This document shows positions 37,383 to 48,770 of a stretch of 64,000 bases of DNA, piece after piece. Position 1 is the stretch's first letter. Every line of letters starts with the position of its first letter. Where the stretch lies: NCBI RefSeq assembly GCF_023282985.1, contig NZ_JAGQDC010000003.1, positions 62,001 through 126,000 on the forward strand. The letters run 5' to 3'. The DNA comes from Serratia silvae. Its GTDB lineage: Bacteria; Pseudomonadota; Gammaproteobacteria; Enterobacterales; Enterobacteriaceae. The notes below the pieces were generated by a model that worked only from the letters and a program-made list of their open reading frames with translations, was not told where the DNA came from and ran no database searches. The translations under genes and the position numbers were made by a program.

Positions 37383-40300
37383 TCATTCGATGCGAAACTG
37401 AGCGTCCAGTCGGCTGACGCCCAGCCCATTGACCTTTTTCACCTTAATCTGCACCGGAATGCGTTCCTTCATCGCCTCAACGTGGCTAATCACGCCGATG
37501 GTTTTGCCGGTGGCATTAAGGCTGTCCAGGGCGTCTAGCGCGGTGTCCAGCGTCTCGGCGTCCAGCGTGCCGAAGCCTTCGTCCAGGAACAGCGAATCGA
37601 TGCTGGTCTTGTGGCTGACCAGATCGGACAAGGCCAGCGCTAGCGCCAGACTCACCAGGAAGCTTTCGCCACCGGAGAGGGTACGGGTATCGCGCAGGGC
37701 ATCGGCCTGCCAGGTATCTACCACCTGTAGCTCCAGTGCATCACTGGTTTTGCGCTGCAACAGATAGCGCCCGTGCAGGCGGCCAAGCTGGTTATTGGCC
37801 AGGTACACCAGATGATCCAGGGTCAAGCCCTGAGCGAACTTGCGGAATTTGTCGCCCTCTTTGGAGCCGATAAGCTGGTTGAGCAGGCTCCAGTCGTCGT
37901 ACTGCTGTTGGCTTTGGGCGATCTGTTCGAATAGGGATTGTTGATTGAGGCGGCGCTCGGCATCGCTGCTCAGTTGGTTGCGCACTTCGCCCTGGCGTAG
38001 CTGTAGCGTTTTCAGTCGTTCTGCCAGCCCGCTGAGCGCGGTGGTGAGCTGCTCAATATTGACCTGCGTATCGTCCAGATCTGCAGGGCGCTCCAACCGG
38101 TGCTGCTCTAGAGCCTGCACGGCCTGTGCCAGCAATGTGGTGGCCTGTACCTGGCGCTCCTGCAACTGCTCTTTGTACTGTTGTAAGCGCAGGCGTTCGT
38201 CGTCATCCAGCAGCGCGGCGCTGAACGCGGCTTCATCGTCAAAGGTACTGTTGGCCAACGCCTCCAGCCATTGTTGCTCGGCCTGTTGCCCCCGCTCGGT
38301 TTGCTGTTGCTGTTGTTGCTGCAAACCAACCCATTGGCCAGCCAGACGATCGCGCTGCTCCTGAGCTTTGTGCAATTGCTCCGTTGCCTGCTGTAAGGTG
38401 TTCTCTGCGGCGATTTGTGCCGTGCGCAACTGCTCGCGGGCTTCGGCCACCGTTCGCTCACCAAACAGCGCAATGCGTTCGTTACGCTGTGCCAGCAACT
38501 GAGTTTCACTCGTCAGACATTGCTGTTGCCACTGTGCTAATTGGCGCTGGGTTTCCTGCTGGTTTTTCTGCAGCAGTTCAAAGCGCTCATTCAGCCGCGC
38601 CGTTTCCTGTTGCGAACTCTGCTGCTCGGTTTGCAGAGCATTTAGGGCATCCTTCGCAAGCTGTACAGCCTTGGCGAGCCGTTCGTGTTGCAGCAGAAGT
38701 TGCTGAGCGGCCTGTTCCTCACTATCGCAAGCCTCTAGCCAAGCGGTTAAACGAGCGCTGTCTTGCAGCGTAAAATCGAAGGTCAAGGGGGCACTGAGGG
38801 TTTGCCAGCTTTGCAGGTGGCTTTCCTGCTGCTCAATCTCCTGATTCAACTGCGTTTGCAGACGTTGCTGTTGCTCTTTCAGGCTTTCACTGCGTGCGCG
38901 CAGCTCCGTCCCTTTAGTGTGCAGCTCTTCGGTTTGGGTGCGCAATTGAGCGACGCGCTGTTCCGTTTCGGACGGTTTGACGGCCTGATATTGCTCGATA
39001 GCCGGATGGTGCGTGGAGCCACACAGCGGGCAGGGGGCATCGGTTTGCAGACGCGCTCGTTCGGCTTCCAGACTGACGATGCGCTTTTCCAGTTCGAGCG
39101 TCTTTTCAACGTCCGTCAGGTGCGCTTTTTGCTGTTTATACTGCTGGCGCACCGTATCGAGCTGGGTTTCTACTTCGGTCAGCTGTTTTTGGCGCGTAGT
39201 GAATTCGAACTGCTGTTGCTCAAGGCGCTGCTGGTTCTGCTGGAACAGTAAGGCCAGTTTGGACAACTGTTGACGAGCCGGGCGCAAGCCACTCAGTTCG
39301 GCCTGGCGGTGACGCAGTTTCTCCACTGGGGATTGCGCCTCCAGCATGGCTTGCTGCTGGAGTTGGCTATCCAGCGCCGCCGTGAGCTCAAGCTGCTTAG
39401 CCTGATATTGGCCTGCCAAGGTAGCCAGTTGGCTGCGTCTTTCGGTTAGCTGTTCCAATGTGCGCCGCAGCTCGTCGCTTTGCCGCTGGCACTCCGCATG
39501 CTGTTTACGCGCTTCTGCCAGTTGGTTTTGCAACAGGGCGATCTGGTGGTCGAGCGGTAACACCTTTTCATCCATCAGCGTCTGCTGCTGTTGCTGATGT
39601 TCCGCCTGGGCTTGCCTGGCCTTTTGCGCCTGCTCCAACTGTTGTTGTAACGGGGTCAGTTCGGCCAATTGCCGCTCTTGCTGCTGAGCCAACTGTTCGA
39701 TCTGTTGCTGCAACGCCAAACGATCCCGCTGACAACGATTACGCTCATTGAGCAACGGGCGCAGTTTCTCGGCTGGTTCGCTGCGAGCTAACTGCTGTAA
39801 CTGCGGTTCGGCCAGTTGAAACTCCTGTTGCACGCCAGCCAGCTGTTGCTGATATTCCTGTGTCTGTTGCTGGGTGGTTTGCCAGCGTTGCAGCCAGCTC
39901 AACTGATGTTGCTGCTGCTGCGCCTGTTGGCTAAGAAGCTGTTCTTCAGCACCGAGCTCGTTGAGCTGGCTTTCCAGCGCCTGACGTTGCTCATCATTGA
40001 GCAATTCAATCCCGCTGGCACGGTGATGCAAAGCGTCCAGATCGCTTTTCGCCTGTTTGTGCTGTTCGAATACCTGTGCCGACAGTCGTCCGTAAATTTC
40101 GGTGCCGGTCAGTTCTTCCAGCAGTTCAGCACGTTCGTTGGCCTTGGCGTTCAGGAAGGCGGCGAACTGGCCCTGCGACAGCATCATCGATTTGGTGAAG
40201 CGGCCAAAATCTAGCCCGGTGATCGCGGCAATCAGCTCTTTTTTATCGGAAATTTTATCCGCCAGGATTTTGCCGTCTGCCCGCAGTGCCAGCTCCACCT

Positions 40301-40634
40301 TGGGAGCCTGCAGGTTGCCGTCCGGATCGTTTTTCGCCCGGCGTTGGCTCCAGAAGGCGCGATAGCCGACGCCTTTGACCTCAAATTCCACTTCGGCCAG
40401 TGATTCGGCGGTGTGGCGGGTCATTAATTCGTTCTGGCTGGCGCTGACTTCCAGGCGTGGCGTCTGGTGATAAAGTGCCAGACAGATGGCGTCCAGCAGG
40501 GTGGTTTTACCCGCTCCGGTGGGGCCGGTGATGGCAAACAGGCCGTTGCTGGCGAAGGGTTCTGCCGTGAAGTCGATTTTCCACTCGCCCTGTAGCGAGT
40601 TCAGGTTTTTCAACCTTAGGCTCAGGATCTTCAT
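37383..40634 (-). CDS. sbcC: SbcCD nuclease ATPase subunit SbcC
   Basis: The Rad50-like partner of SbcD, which cuts hairpin and protein-blocked DNA ends. It is 1083 residues, somewhat longer than E. coli SbcC (1048) because of extended Gln-rich coiled coils. Walker A is GPTGAGKTT (residues 37-45). The zinc hook CPLC (Cys535, Cys538) lies in the middle of the coiled coils. The ABC signature [20 protein letters not shown] and Walker [13 protein letters not shown] lie near residues 980-1025. Its ATG overlaps the sbcD stop by 4 bp (ATGA), so translation is coupled. Confidence 0.96.
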   Translation of the reverse strand: MKILSLRLKNLNSLQGEWKIDFTAEPFASNGLFAITGPTGAGKTTLLDAICLALYHQTPRLEVSASQNELMTRHTAESLAEVEFEVKGVGYRAFWSQRRAKNDPDGNLQAPKVELALRADGKILADKISDKKELIAAITGLDFGRFTKSMMLSQGQFAAFLNAKANERAELLEELTGTEIYGRLSAQVFEQHKQAKSDLDALHHRASGIELLNDEQRQALESQLNELGAEEQLLSQQAQQQQHQLSWLQRWQTTQQQTQEYQQQLAGVQQEFQLAEPQLQQLARSEPAEKLRPLLNERNRCQRDRLALQQQIEQLAQQQERQLAELTPLQQQLEQAQKARQAQAEHQQQQQTLMDEKVLPLDHQIALLQNQLAEARKQHAECQRQSDELRRTLEQLTERRSQLATLAGQYQAKQLELTAALDSQLQQQAMLEAQSPVEKLRHRQAELSGLRPARQQLSKLALLFQQNQQRLEQQQFEFTTRQKQLTEVETQLDTVRQQYKQQKAHLTDVEKTLELEKRIVSLEAERARLQTDAPCPLCGSTHHPAIEQYQAVKPSETEQRVAQLRTQTEELHTKGTELRARSESLKEQQQRLQTQLNQEIEQQESHLQSWQTLSAPLTFDFTLQDSARLTAWLEACDSEEQAAQQLLLQHERLAKAVQLAKDALNALQTEQQSSQQETARLNERFELLQKNQQETQRQLAQWQQQCLTSETQLLAQRNERIALFGERTVAEAREQLRTAQIAAENTLQQATEQLHKAQEQRDRLAGQWVGLQQQQQQQTERGQQAEQQWLEALANSTFDDEAAFSAALLDDDERLRLQQYKEQLQERQVQATTLLAQAVQALEQHRLERPADLDDTQVNIEQLTTALSGLAERLKTLQLRQGEVRNQLSSDAERRLNQQSLFEQIAQSQQQYDDWSLLNQLIGSKEGDKFRKFAQGLTLDHLVYLANNQLGRLHGRYLLQRKTSDALELQVVDTWQADALRDTRTLSGGESFLVSLALALALSDLVSHKTSIDSLFLDEGFGTLDAETLDTALDALDSLNATGKTIGVISHVEAMKERIPVQIKVKKVNGLGVSRLDAQFRIE

Positions 40635-41860
40635 GCCGATGGCTCCTCTTGGTGATGCAAGGTTTCTACCACCTGCTGGAACATCTGCCGCATCTGCTGT
40701 TGGCGCGGTTCGGCCATCTCGGCTTCCAACGCCAATCTGCGCTCGAATACCTCGCCCACGCTTAATTCATTCAAGGTTTCTTTATCCTGCTGGGCAATGG
40801 TCTGGCTACGTTGCTCTTTACTGCGCCGCAGCAGCACCACCTCAACCGGTAAATCTTCCGCCAACTGTTGAATGCGGCGCTGAATATCGCTGAGGTAATC
40901 CTGGGTAGCCACTTCGATATCCAGCCAAACCGGGAGTTCGCCCTGATAATCGGCAAACTGCTGTAACTGGGCCTCGATTTGCTGCAAGTCACCTTTGATC
41001 AACTGCATGGGTTGGAAGGTGGGGATCTCCAACGGGGTGATCTGTTGCAGCGCACCGTCGGTAAAATCGACCATAAACACGCTTTTAGCCTTGCCTAACT
41101 CGTCAAAGCTCAGCGGGATTGGCGAGCCGCTATAGCGGATATGCTCGGACTTGGCGACGTTCTGCGCGCGATGGATATGCCCCAGTGCAATGTAATCGGC
41201 AGGAGGAAACGCCTGGGCCGGGAAGGCGTCCAGCGTGCCGATATAGATATCCCGTACCGAATCCGAGGTGGTGACGCCCACGGTGGTCAGATGGCCGGTG
41301 GCGACGATCGGCAGTGGCAAACCCAGCGCATCGCGGCGCGCGCAGGCTGCCTGATACAGGTTTTGGTAATGCTCGGCGATGGCCTCTTGCAGTGCCTGCT
41401 GCTTTTGGTTGCCAGATTCACCGGCGCGGCTGGTAAGTAGATCCCGTGGGCGCAGGAACGGGATAGCGCAGAGCACCGCACCAGGCTGGCCATCAAGCTG
41501 GTTGAGCACCACGATTTGCTGCTCAAGCTCGCTTTGCGCGTTGGCAATCACGGTGGTATTCAGACAGGAAAGCAGCTCACGCGATTCATTCAGCGTGGCT
41601 ACGGAGTCATGGTTGCCGCCCAGCACCACCAGTTGGCAGCCGGTACGTTGCAGCTCCACCACAAAGCGGTTGTACAGTTCGCGGGCGTAGCTTGGCGGGG
41701 AGCCGGTATCGAATAGATCGCCTGCGACGATCAGCGCATCCACCCGTTGCTGTTCCACCTGTTCGATCAGCCAACGTAAGAAAGCCTGATGCTCGGCGGC
41801 GCGGCTTTTGGTGAAAAAGTACTGGCCCAAATGCCAGTCGGAGGTATGGATCAGGCGCAT
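40631..41860 (-). CDS. sbcD: SbcCD nuclease catalytic subunit SbcD
   Basis: The Mre11-like metallophosphoesterase subunit of the SbcCD hairpin nuclease. It is 409 residues (E. coli 400). Two-metal ligands are seen in [13 protein letters not shown] (residues 1-13), [12 protein letters not shown] (about 47-58), [11 protein letters not shown] (about 82-92) and VATGHLT and [10 protein letters not shown]. The start is set by homology; upstream in-frame codons to 41971 fall in the phoB promoter. Its stop overlaps the sbcC start. It is divergent from phoB across 202 bp, as in E. coli. Confidence 0.96.
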   Translation of the reverse strand: MRLIHTSDWHLGQYFFTKSRAAEHQAFLRWLIEQVEQQRVDALIVAGDLFDTGSPPSYARELYNRFVVELQRTGCQLVVLGGNHDSVATLNESRELLSCLNTTVIANAQSELEQQIVVLNQLDGQPGAVLCAIPFLRPRDLLTSRAGESGNQKQQALQEAIAEHYQNLYQAACARRDALGLPLPIVATGHLTTVGVTTSDSVRDIYIGTLDAFPAQAFPPADYIALGHIHRAQNVAKSEHIRYSGSPIPLSFDELGKAKSVFMVDFTDGALQQITPLEIPTFQPMQLIKGDLQQIEAQLQQFADYQGELPVWLDIEVATQDYLSDIQRRIQQLAEDLPVEVVLLRRSKEQRSQTIAQQDKETLNELSVGEVFERRLALEAEMAEPRQQQMRQMFQQVVETLHHQEEPSA

Positions 41861-41981
41861 AGGTCTTCCATCGCTAACAGGAGGATAAGGGCATAAACGG
41901 GCCTTATCGTAACTCAAGCATGATGATATTTCTTTAACGTCAGAAATAATCGCTATGCTTACTGCGATCAACTGGGCTTTT

Positions 41982-42015
41982 TTTTCATAAAAGTGTCACA
42001 AAACTGACGCATAAT
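41982..42015 (+). promoter_or_regulatory. Pho box and promoter of phoBR
   Basis: TTTTCATAAAAGTGTCAC (41982-41999) matches the two 7-bp direct repeats of a PhoB box, with the consensus CTGTCATA and CTGTCAC separated by AT-rich bases. CATAAT (42010-42015) is the -10. PhoB would activate its own operon under phosphate limitation, as in E. coli. Confidence 0.75.
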
Positions 42016-42062
42016 GGCGACCGCAATCAACTGAGATCGCTAACACATTGGCAGGATTGACG

Positions 42063-42752
42063 ATGGCAAGACGCATACTGGTGGTGGAAGACGAAGCGCC
42101 GATCCGTGAGATGGTGTGCTTTGTGTTGGAACAGAATGGTTACCAACCGTTGGAAGCCGAGGATTATGACAGTGCCGTCACGCGCCTGTCTGAACCGTTC
42201 CCTGATTTGGTGTTACTGGACTGGATGTTACCGGGTGGTTCCGGCATTCAGTTTATCAAGCATATGAAGCGCGAGGCGATGACCCGGGATATCCCGGTGA
42301 TGATGCTGACCGCGCGCGGTGAAGAAGAAGATCGGGTACGTGGCCTGGAGGTTGGGGCGGATGATTACATCACCAAACCTTTCTCACCCAAGGAGCTGGT
42401 GGCTCGTATCAAAGCGGTGATGCGTCGTATTTCACCGATGGCAGTAGAAGAAGTGATTGAAATGCAGGGGTTAAGCCTGGATCCTTCCTCACACCGGGTG
42501 ATGGCCAATGAGCAGGCGCTGGAGATGGGGCCGACCGAGTTCAAACTGTTGCACTTCTTTATGACTCATCCGGAGCGTGTTTATAGCCGCGAACAGTTGC
42601 TTAATCACGTCTGGGGCACTAACGTTTATGTGGAAGACCGCACCGTTGATGTGCATATCCGCCGGCTGCGTAAGGCGCTGGAGAGCAGTGGTCATGACAA
42701 GATGGTTCAAACCGTTCGCGGCACCGGTTATCGGTTCTCAACGCGCTACTGA
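42063..42752 (+). CDS. phoB: phosphate regulon response regulator PhoB
   Basis: A 229-residue OmpR-type regulator. The receiver domain has Asp10, Glu11 and the phosphoacceptor Asp53 (VLLDWMLPG), Thr in MMLTAR and Lys105 (ITKPF). The winged-helix DNA-binding domain occupies the C-terminal half ([20 protein letters not shown]). Length and residue numbers equal E. coli PhoB. The ATG at 42063 is the homologous start. It is cotranscribed with phoR (24 bp apart) and preceded by a Pho box. Confidence 0.98.
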   Translation: MARRILVVEDEAPIREMVCFVLEQNGYQPLEAEDYDSAVTRLSEPFPDLVLLDWMLPGGSGIQFIKHMKREAMTRDIPVMMLTARGEEEDRVRGLEVGADDYITKPFSPKELVARIKAVMRRISPMAVEEVIEMQGLSLDPSSHRVMANEQALEMGPTEFKLLHFFMTHPERVYSREQLLNHVWGTNVYVEDRTVDVHIRRLRKALESSGHDKMVQTVRGTGYRFSTRY

Positions 42753-42776
42753 TCGCACCGCGCTGGAGAGGTTACC

Positions 42777-44093
42777 GTGCTAGAACGTTTATCGTGGAAG
42801 AGGCTGGCGCTGGAGCTGGCTCTTTTTTGCCTGCCCGCCTTATTGCTGGGGCTGATTTTCGGTTATCTGCCCTGGTTGCTGTTGGTTTCGGTGCTGGCCG
42901 CGCTGGCCTGGAACTTCTATAACCAACTCAAACTTTCCCACTGGCTGTGGGTGGACCGCAGCATGACGCCGCCGCCGGGCCGCTGGAGCTGGGAGCCGTT
43001 GTTCTATGGCCTGTATCAGATGCAGCAGCGTAACCGCCGCCGCCGCCGTGAGCTGGCGCTGTTGATCAAACGTTTTCGCAGCGGGGCCGAATCTTTACCG
43101 GATGCGGTGGTGATGACTACCGTTGAGGGCAATATCTTCTGGTGTAACGGTCTGGCACAGCATCTGTTGGGCTTTCGCTGGCCGGAAGATAACGGCCAAC
43201 ACATTCTCAACCTGTTACGCTACCCTGAATTTAGCCACTATCTGCAACGGCAGGAATTTACCCGGCCGCTGACGCTACAGCTCAATAACGAGCACTTTGT
43301 CGAATTCCGTATCATGCCCTATTCCGAAGGCCAACTGCTGATGGTGGCCCGTGATGTGACCCAGATGCGCCAACTGGAAGGGGCCAGACGCAACTTCTTT
43401 GCCAACGTCAGCCATGAATTGCGAACGCCGCTAACAGTGTTGCAAGGCTACCTGGAGATGATGAGCGACGAAGAGCTGGATGGTTCGCTGCGTGGCAAGG
43501 CCTTGGGCACCATGCAAGAGCAGACCAAACGCATGGATGGACTGGTAAAGCAGTTGCTCACGCTCTCCAGGATCGAGGCCGCGCCAAACGTGGATATGAA
43601 TGAGAAGGTCGATATTCCGTTAATGCTGCGAGTGTTGCAGCGTGAGGCACAGTCGCTCAGTGGTGGTAATCACCAAATCAATTTCCGGGTGAATGAAAAC
43701 CTGCAGGTATTTGGTAACGAGGATCAACTGCGTAGCGCGGTTTCCAATCTGGTGTACAACGCCGTCAACCATACTCCGGCGGGCACCAATATTGAAGTGA
43801 GCTGGCAGCAGACGCCGCAGGGTGCCCAGTTCCAGGTCAGCGATAACGGGCCAGGCATTGGTGCCGAACATATCCCGCGCCTGACCGAGCGTTTCTATCG
43901 TGTGGATAAAGCACGTTCACGCCAGACCGGCGGCAGTGGGCTCGGGTTAGCCATCGTGAAGCATGCGCTCAGCCATCATGATTCACGGCTGGAGATCCTC
44001 AGTGAGCCAGGCATTGGCACCCGTTTTATCTTTACCTTGCCTAACCGGTTGATTGTTCCCGCGCCTTTAGCAGAGAATGCGGTGAAAAATTAA
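42777..44093 (+). CDS. phoR: phosphate regulon sensor kinase PhoR
   Basis: An inner-membrane histidine kinase that phosphorylates PhoB when the PstSCAB-PhoU system reports low phosphate. It is 438 residues and begins with GTG. One or two membrane segments (about 10-47) are followed by a linker, a PAS domain (about 100-190), the dimerisation domain with His213 ([14 protein letters not shown]) and an ATPase domain with N, G1 and G2 boxes ([26 protein letters not shown]). His213 has the E. coli number. It is followed 13 bp later by a phosphate-binding protein gene. Confidence 0.97.
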   Translation: MLERLSWKRLALELALFCLPALLLGLIFGYLPWLLLVSVLAALAWNFYNQLKLSHWLWVDRSMTPPPGRWSWEPLFYGLYQMQQRNRRRRRELALLIKRFRSGAESLPDAVVMTTVEGNIFWCNGLAQHLLGFRWPEDNGQHILNLLRYPEFSHYLQRQEFTRPLTLQLNNEHFVEFRIMPYSEGQLLMVARDVTQMRQLEGARRNFFANVSHELRTPLTVLQGYLEMMSDEELDGSLRGKALGTMQEQTKRMDGLVKQLLTLSRIEAAPNVDMNEKVDIPLMLRVLQREAQSLSGGNHQINFRVNENLQVFGNEDQLRSAVSNLVYNAVNHTPAGTNIEVSWQQTPQGAQFQVSDNGPGIGAEHIPRLTERFYRVDKARSRQTGGSGLGLAIVKHALSHHDSRLEILSEPGIGTRFIFTLPNRLIVPAPLAENAVKN

Positions 44094-44106
44094 CAGGTAG
44101 CCTGCC

Positions 44107-45045
44107 ATGAATCGATTTACCCAAGCTTTGCTGCTTTGCCTACTGTTGTCGGTTGGCCGCGAGGCTGTGGCTGCTCCAGATGGCATGCTTTCCGGTAACC
44201 TGTCTAGCGTAGGTTCTGACACCTTGGCCAACCTGATGGCGCTGTGGGGGCAGGATTTCAGCCGACACTATCCCAATGTTAACTTACAACTGCAGGCTGC
44301 GGGTTCCTCGACGGCACCCACCGCATTGGCGGCAGGTGCGGCGCAGCTTGGCCCAATGAGCCGGCCAATGAAGGCGGCGGAGGTATCGGCATTTGAGCAC
44401 CGCTATGGCTATGCACCGCTGGCGGTGCCGGTTGCGGTCGATGCGCTGGTGGTACTGGTGCATCAGGACAATCCGCTGCGTGGGTTGAATCTGCAACAGC
44501 TGGATCAAATCTTTTCGGCTACCCGCCGCTGCGGAGAAAACACGCCGATTAACCGTTGGGGGGAACTGGGGCTTCAGGGCAGTTGGCAGCAGCGCGCCTT
44601 GCAACGCTTTGGCCGCAACTCCGCTTCGGGTACCTATGGGTATTTCAAACTGAGTGCGTTATGTGGTGGTGATTTTATGGCGCGGGTGAATGAACTGCCG
44701 GGGTCGGCCTCGGTGGTGCAGGCGGTAGCCGAATCGTTAAACGGCATTGGCTATGCCAGTATCGGTTTTCGCGCCAGCGGGGTGCGGCTGTTGCCCCTAG
44801 CTGAAGCCGGCGAGCGTTATGTTGAACCTAGCGAAACCAACGTGCGCAATGGTAGTTACCCATTGGCGCGCTATCTGTATATTTACATTAACAAAGCCCC
44901 CAACCAGCCGCTGGAACCCCTGACGGCTGCATTCCTCGACCGTGTGCTGTCTGCGCAGGGGCAGGATCTGGTTAATCACGATGGTTATCTGCCGCTGCCG
45001 CCGATCACGCTGCGCAAAACCCGTACGCTGCTTGGGCTGGAGTAA
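44107..45045 (+). CDS. PstS-family phosphate-binding protein
   Basis: A 312-residue exported substrate-binding protein of the PstS-like family with a signal peptide ([15 protein letters not shown], cleaved near AAPDG). Ligand-binding elements are visible: [11 protein letters not shown] (about residues 36-46), AAGSSTAP (about 65) and [13 protein letters not shown] (about 175). It starts 13 bp after phoR, so it is transcribed with phoBR and would rise under phosphate starvation. E. coli lacks it at this place. No permease or ATPase is adjacent; it may feed the main Pst system or act in sensing. It is shorter than E. coli PstS (346), like the PstS-like paralogues of gamma-proteobacteria. Confidence 0.87.
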   Translation: MNRFTQALLLCLLLSVGREAVAAPDGMLSGNLSSVGSDTLANLMALWGQDFSRHYPNVNLQLQAAGSSTAPTALAAGAAQLGPMSRPMKAAEVSAFEHRYGYAPLAVPVAVDALVVLVHQDNPLRGLNLQQLDQIFSATRRCGENTPINRWGELGLQGSWQQRALQRFGRNSASGTYGYFKLSALCGGDFMARVNELPGSASVVQAVAESLNGIGYASIGFRASGVRLLPLAEAGERYVEPSETNVRNGSYPLARYLYIYINKAPNQPLEPLTAAFLDRVLSAQGQDLVNHDGYLPLPPITLRKTRTLLGLE

Positions 45046-45191
45046 GGGGGGGGGATTTTGAGCGCATACCACGCATTTTATGGTTGATTAATGGTGTTTT
45101 CATGCGCCATGTAACTAATTGTTTCACTTTTTGTGAGTGGTGTGCTCAAAAATAATACAAATCATGTAGTGCATATTTATTGATAACCCCT

Positions 45192-45299
45192 ATGTTCGAC
45201 TGGATGAGCAATATTATCTGGATGATCGCTCTGCTTTTTGTCCTGCGTATTGCCTTTTGGCACTATAAACGTTTAACTAGCCCCCTATTGCCGGACTAA
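45192..45299 (+). CDS. possible 35-residue single-helix membrane protein
   Basis: An open frame of 35 codons begins MFDWMSNIIWMIALLFVLRI and ends AFWHYKRLTSPLLPD. The central hydrophobic stretch is long enough for one transmembrane helix, with a basic tail (HYKR) that predicts Nout-Cin. It lies in the gap between the PstS-like gene and brnQ. There is no good ribosome site (ACCCCT before the ATG). Membrane small proteins of this size are common in enterobacteria and are missed by gene callers. The hydrophobic content and lack of internal stop suggest function, but the start is doubtful. I do not recognise it. Confidence 0.4.
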   Translation: MFDWMSNIIWMIALLFVLRIAFWHYKRLTSPLLPD

Positions 45300-45543
45300 A
45301 CCTCCATTTTCCCCAGCATTCTTCGGTGATTGTGACCAGGAATTCAGCAGGGAAAAAACGTCTAAAAATCTGCTCGTCATCATGGTATTCACCTTTATCA
45401 AGGTAAGACGCCGCTATTGTGCGCTGTCTGTTGCCTATGAGTTTCACGATGAGAGGGCAGGCCGGTAACCGAACCGAAGTGGGGGCACTTTTGCCACCAT
45501 CCTTATCGGTAATTTTTTATTTCAACAGGCAGCACAACAGCTT

Positions 45544-46863
45544 ATGAGTCATCGTTTAGCATCAAAAGATATTCTGGCATTAGGTTTTATGACCTTTGCC
45601 TTATTCGTCGGAGCTGGGAACATCATCTTCCCGCCGATGGTGGGTTTGCAGTCTGGCGAACATGTCTGGATTGCGGCGATTGGTTTTCTGATTACCGCCG
45701 TGGGTTTACCAGTGTTGACCGTCATTGCCCTGGCTCGTGTGGGTGGTGGTGTTGATGCATTAAGCTCACCCATTGGCCGTAGCGCCGGTCTGCTGCTGGC
45801 AACGGTGTGTTACCTGGCCGTTGGCCCGCTGTTTGCCACCCCGCGTACCGCTACCGTTTCCTTTGAAGTCGGCATTGCGCCGTTGACCGGTGACGGTGCC
45901 ATGCCGCTGTTTATCTATAGCCTGGTCTATTTTGCGCTGGTGATTGGCATCTCGCTCTATCCGGGCCGCCTGCTTGATACCGTAGGCCATATTCTGGCTC
46001 CGTTGAAGATTGTAGCGCTGGCCGTGTTAGGTATTGCTGCGCTGATCTGGCCAGCAGGAGCGCCAATTTCGGCGGTGGGTGCCTACCAAACCGTGCCGTT
46101 CTCTGCCGGTTTTGTTAATGGTTATCTGACGATGGATACGCTGGGCGCCATGGTGTTCGGTATCGTTATCGTGAACGCCGCACGTTCCCGTGGGGTGAAA
46201 GATGCGGGCCTGCTGACCCGTTATACCATCCTGGCTGGTTTGATCGCTGGAGTGGGCCTGACGTTGGTCTACCTGAGCCTGTTCAAGCTGGGTTCCGGCA
46301 GCGGTGTGCTGACGCCGGATGCCACTAATGGCGCGGTAGTGCTGCATGCCTACGTGCAAAATACCTTCGGTGGCCTGGGCAGCTTCTTCCTGGCGGCGCT
46401 GATCTTCATCGCCTGTATGGTGACCGCGGTAGGCCTGACCTGCGCCTGTGCGGAGTTCTTCGAACAATACCTGCCATTCTCTTACAAAACGCTGGTATTC
46501 ATTCTCGGCCTGTTCTCGATGGTGGTGTCCAACCTCGGCCTGAGCCACCTGATCCAGATTTCGATCCCGGTGCTGACCGCCATCTATCCGCCTTGCATTG
46601 TGCTGGTAATGCTGAGCTTCACCCTGCGCTGGTGGAATAGTGCATCACGTATTGTTGCGCCGGTGATGTTAGTCAGCCTTTTGTTTGGTATCCTTGATGC
46701 GGTGAAAGCGTCCAACTTCCAGCATTTTATGCCAGAATGGACCAATCACCTGCCGCTGGCGGCGCAGGGGCTGGCATGGTTGCCACCTTCGCTGCTGATG
46801 CTGGTACTGGTCGCGATTTATGATCGGGTTTTTGCACGCAGCCAAGTGACTGCTCACCCTTAA
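45544..46863 (+). CDS. brnQ: branched-chain amino-acid/cation symporter BrnQ
   Basis: Imports leucine, isoleucine and valine with Na+ (LIVCS family). It is 439 residues, as in E. coli, with about twelve membrane helices. Characteristic stretches are [17 protein letters not shown] (about residues 18-34), [18 protein letters not shown] and [18 protein letters not shown]. It keeps its E. coli position between phoR and proY. A perfect terminator follows. The upstream region (45300-45543) shows no leader peptide or attenuator that I can support. Confidence 0.96.
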   Translation: MSHRLASKDILALGFMTFALFVGAGNIIFPPMVGLQSGEHVWIAAIGFLITAVGLPVLTVIALARVGGGVDALSSPIGRSAGLLLATVCYLAVGPLFATPRTATVSFEVGIAPLTGDGAMPLFIYSLVYFALVIGISLYPGRLLDTVGHILAPLKIVALAVLGIAALIWPAGAPISAVGAYQTVPFSAGFVNGYLTMDTLGAMVFGIVIVNAARSRGVKDAGLLTRYTILAGLIAGVGLTLVYLSLFKLGSGSGVLTPDATNGAVVLHAYVQNTFGGLGSFFLAALIFIACMVTAVGLTCACAEFFEQYLPFSYKTLVFILGLFSMVVSNLGLSHLIQISIPVLTAIYPPCIVLVMLSFTLRWWNSASRIVAPVMLVSLLFGILDAVKASNFQHFMPEWTNHLPLAAQGLAWLPPSLLMLVLVAIYDRVFARSQVTAHP

Positions 46864-46883
46864 GCCTACGGTCTGAATTTTAG

Positions 46884-46909
46884 GCCACGGACTTGTCCGT
46901 GGCTTTTTT
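46884..46909 (+). terminator. brnQ terminator
   Basis: GCCACGGAC (46884-46892) pairs with GTCCGTGGC (46895-46903) and is followed by six T. It is a canonical Rho-independent terminator, 20 bp after the stop. Confidence 0.9.
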
Positions 46910-46936
46910 ACGTTTAAATAAAGACGGGTCATTTTC

Positions 46937-48334
46937 ATGCAACAACAGTCACCCACCGCAGCTCCAGCCAATAAGCTAAAACGTGGCCTCAGTACGCGTC
47001 ACATCCGTTTTATGGCCCTGGGGTCGGCCATTGGTACCGGTCTGTTTTATGGCTCCGCAGAGGCCATTAGAATGGCTGGCCCCAGCGTCCTGCTGGCTTA
47101 CCTGATCGGCGGTATCATTGCTTTTATCATCATGCGTGCGCTGGGCGAAATGTCGGTGAATAACCCGCAGGCCAGCTCGTTCTCGCGCTATGCCCAGGAT
47201 TATCTCGGCCCGATGGCCGGCTACATTACCGGCTGGACCTACTGCTTTGAGATCCTGATCGTCGCCATTGCCGACGTAACGGCCTTCGGCATCTATATGG
47301 GCGTCTGGTTCCCGGAAGTGCCGCATTGGATCTGGGTGTTGAGCGTGGTGCTGATTATCGGTGCCATCAACCTGATGAGCGTGAAGGTGTTCGGTGAGCT
47401 GGAGTTCTGGTTCTCGTTCTTCAAGGTGGCGACCATTATCATCATGATCGTCGCCGGTATCGGCATCATCGTCTGGGGCATTGGCAACGGGGGGCAACCG
47501 ACCGGGATACATAACCTGTGGGTCAACGGCGGCTTCTTCAGTAACGGCTTTATGGGCATGATCCTGTCGCTACAGTTAGTGATGTTCGCCTACGGTGGGA
47601 TTGAAATTATCGGTATTACCGCCGGTGAAGCCAAAGATCCCAAGGTGTCGATCCCTAAGGCCATCAACTCGGTGCCTTGGCGTATCCTGGTGTTCTACGT
47701 CGGCACGCTGTTCGTCATCATGTCTATCTATCCGTGGAACCAAGTGGGGACTAACGGTAGCCCGTTTGTGCTGACCTTCCAGCATATGGGGATCACCATT
47801 GCGGCGGGTATCCTTAACTTCGTGGTGATCACCGCGTCACTGTCGGCGATTAACAGCGACGTGTTCGGCGTTGGCCGAATGATGCATGGCTTGGCGGAGC
47901 AGGGGCATGCCCCGCAGGTATTCAGCAAAATCTCCAAACGCGGTATTCCATGGGTGACGGTGGTAGTGATGATGGCGGCCATGCTGATCGCCGTGTATCT
48001 CAACTACGTCATGCCGGAAAGCGTGTTCCTGGTGATTGCCTCATTGGCGACCTTTGCCACCGTGTGGGTGTGGATCATGATCCTGTTCTCGCAGATCGCT
48101 TTCCGCCGTAGTTTGAGCAAAGACCAGGTCAGCAAGTTGGCGTTCCCACTGCGCGGTGGGGTATTCACCTCAGTCATTGCCATCATCTTCCTAGTGTTTA
48201 TCATCGGCCTGATCGGTTACTTCCCAACGACGCGCATCTCCCTGTATGCCGGGCTGGTGTGGGTCGCGGTGCTGTTGCTGGGCTATTACATCAAGGTTAA
48301 CCGGCAGAAAAAGCAGGCCGCGCTGAAGCTGTAA
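46937..48334 (+). CDS. proY: proline-specific permease ProY
   Basis: An APC-superfamily amino-acid permease, 465 residues with about twelve membrane helices; E. coli ProY has 457. The N-terminal signature [20 protein letters not shown] (about residues 21-40) and the helix 6 segment [16 protein letters not shown] are near-identical to E. coli. The N-terminal tail here ([17 protein letters not shown]) is longer. It lies between brnQ and the malZ region, as in E. coli, and ends in a strong terminator. Proline transport is the E. coli assignment, where the gene is cryptic or weakly active. Confidence 0.94.
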   Translation: MQQQSPTAAPANKLKRGLSTRHIRFMALGSAIGTGLFYGSAEAIRMAGPSVLLAYLIGGIIAFIIMRALGEMSVNNPQASSFSRYAQDYLGPMAGYITGWTYCFEILIVAIADVTAFGIYMGVWFPEVPHWIWVLSVVLIIGAINLMSVKVFGELEFWFSFFKVATIIIMIVAGIGIIVWGIGNGGQPTGIHNLWVNGGFFSNGFMGMILSLQLVMFAYGGIEIIGITAGEAKDPKVSIPKAINSVPWRILVFYVGTLFVIMSIYPWNQVGTNGSPFVLTFQHMGITIAAGILNFVVITASLSAINSDVFGVGRMMHGLAEQGHAPQVFSKISKRGIPWVTVVVMMAAMLIAVYLNYVMPESVFLVIASLATFATVWVWIMILFSQIAFRRSLSKDQVSKLAFPLRGGVFTSVIAIIFLVFIIGLIGYFPTTRISLYAGLVWVAVLLLGYYIKVNRQKKQAALKL

Positions 48335-48348
48335 GATTGAAATAACGG

Positions 48349-48375
48349 ACACCGGCCTTCAGCCGGTGTTTTTTT
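48349..48375 (+). terminator. proY terminator
   Basis: ACACCGGC (48349-48356) pairs with GCCGGTGT (48362-48369) around CTTCA and is followed by T6. It is canonical. Confidence 0.9.
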
Positions 48376-48637
48376 AACTGTGTTCCTCGGGGTCGTTCAC
48401 TCTGGCCGCCCTGACCTCCATCACCAAATTGCTTTCGCATAACCGCTCCTCTTTCCCTTCTCTGGCACAGCGCGCCAGCACTTCACGGATATCCATCATA
48501 CTGCTGCTCAAGGCGCTGAGCGCCGGTTGCAATGTGCGGCTCATCTGGCTTTCATCCAGCGTGGCGCTATGCAGATAGCCAGCAAACATCAGCGTGGCCA
48601 ACAGGGTAATCAGACGGTGTTTTGACGCTTTCAGCAA
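48374..48637 (-). CDS. exported hypothetical protein
   Basis: An 87-residue protein with a signal peptide (LITLLATLMFAGYLHSA, cleaved near HSA-TLDES). The mature part is helical and carries two cysteines (LARCAREGK and RLCESNL) that may form a disulfide. I do not recognise the family; it appears as a small periplasmic protein without a named domain. It lies between proY (convergent, sharing the terminator) and the ybdG-like channel gene in the same direction as itself, 133 bp downstream. No ribosome site stands out. Likely real by its signal peptide. Confidence 0.65.
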   Translation of the reverse strand: MLKASKHRLITLLATLMFAGYLHSATLDESQMSRTLQPALSALSSSMMDIREVLARCAREGKEERLCESNLVMEVRAARVNDPEEHS

Positions 48638-48770
48638 AATATCTGCTCCGAACGGTAAAGTGGCGAGTGCGTATTAATGGCCATTCGGCAGCAGAAAGGA
48701 AGGCACTGGAGACATCTGTTGGCAATCAGCCGAAGATAATTACCAACAGAAATAATTTTGTCAGGTTACG

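Noticed and set aside
38763-39251. Leu/Gln-rich open frame antisense to the sbcC coiled coil
   Set aside because: The repetitive CAG/CTG codons of the coiled coil automatically open the other strand; the low-complexity product has no motif.
46027-46548. Open frame antisense to brnQ
   Set aside because: Its product is charged and repetitive, opposite conserved membrane helices, and has no start signal.
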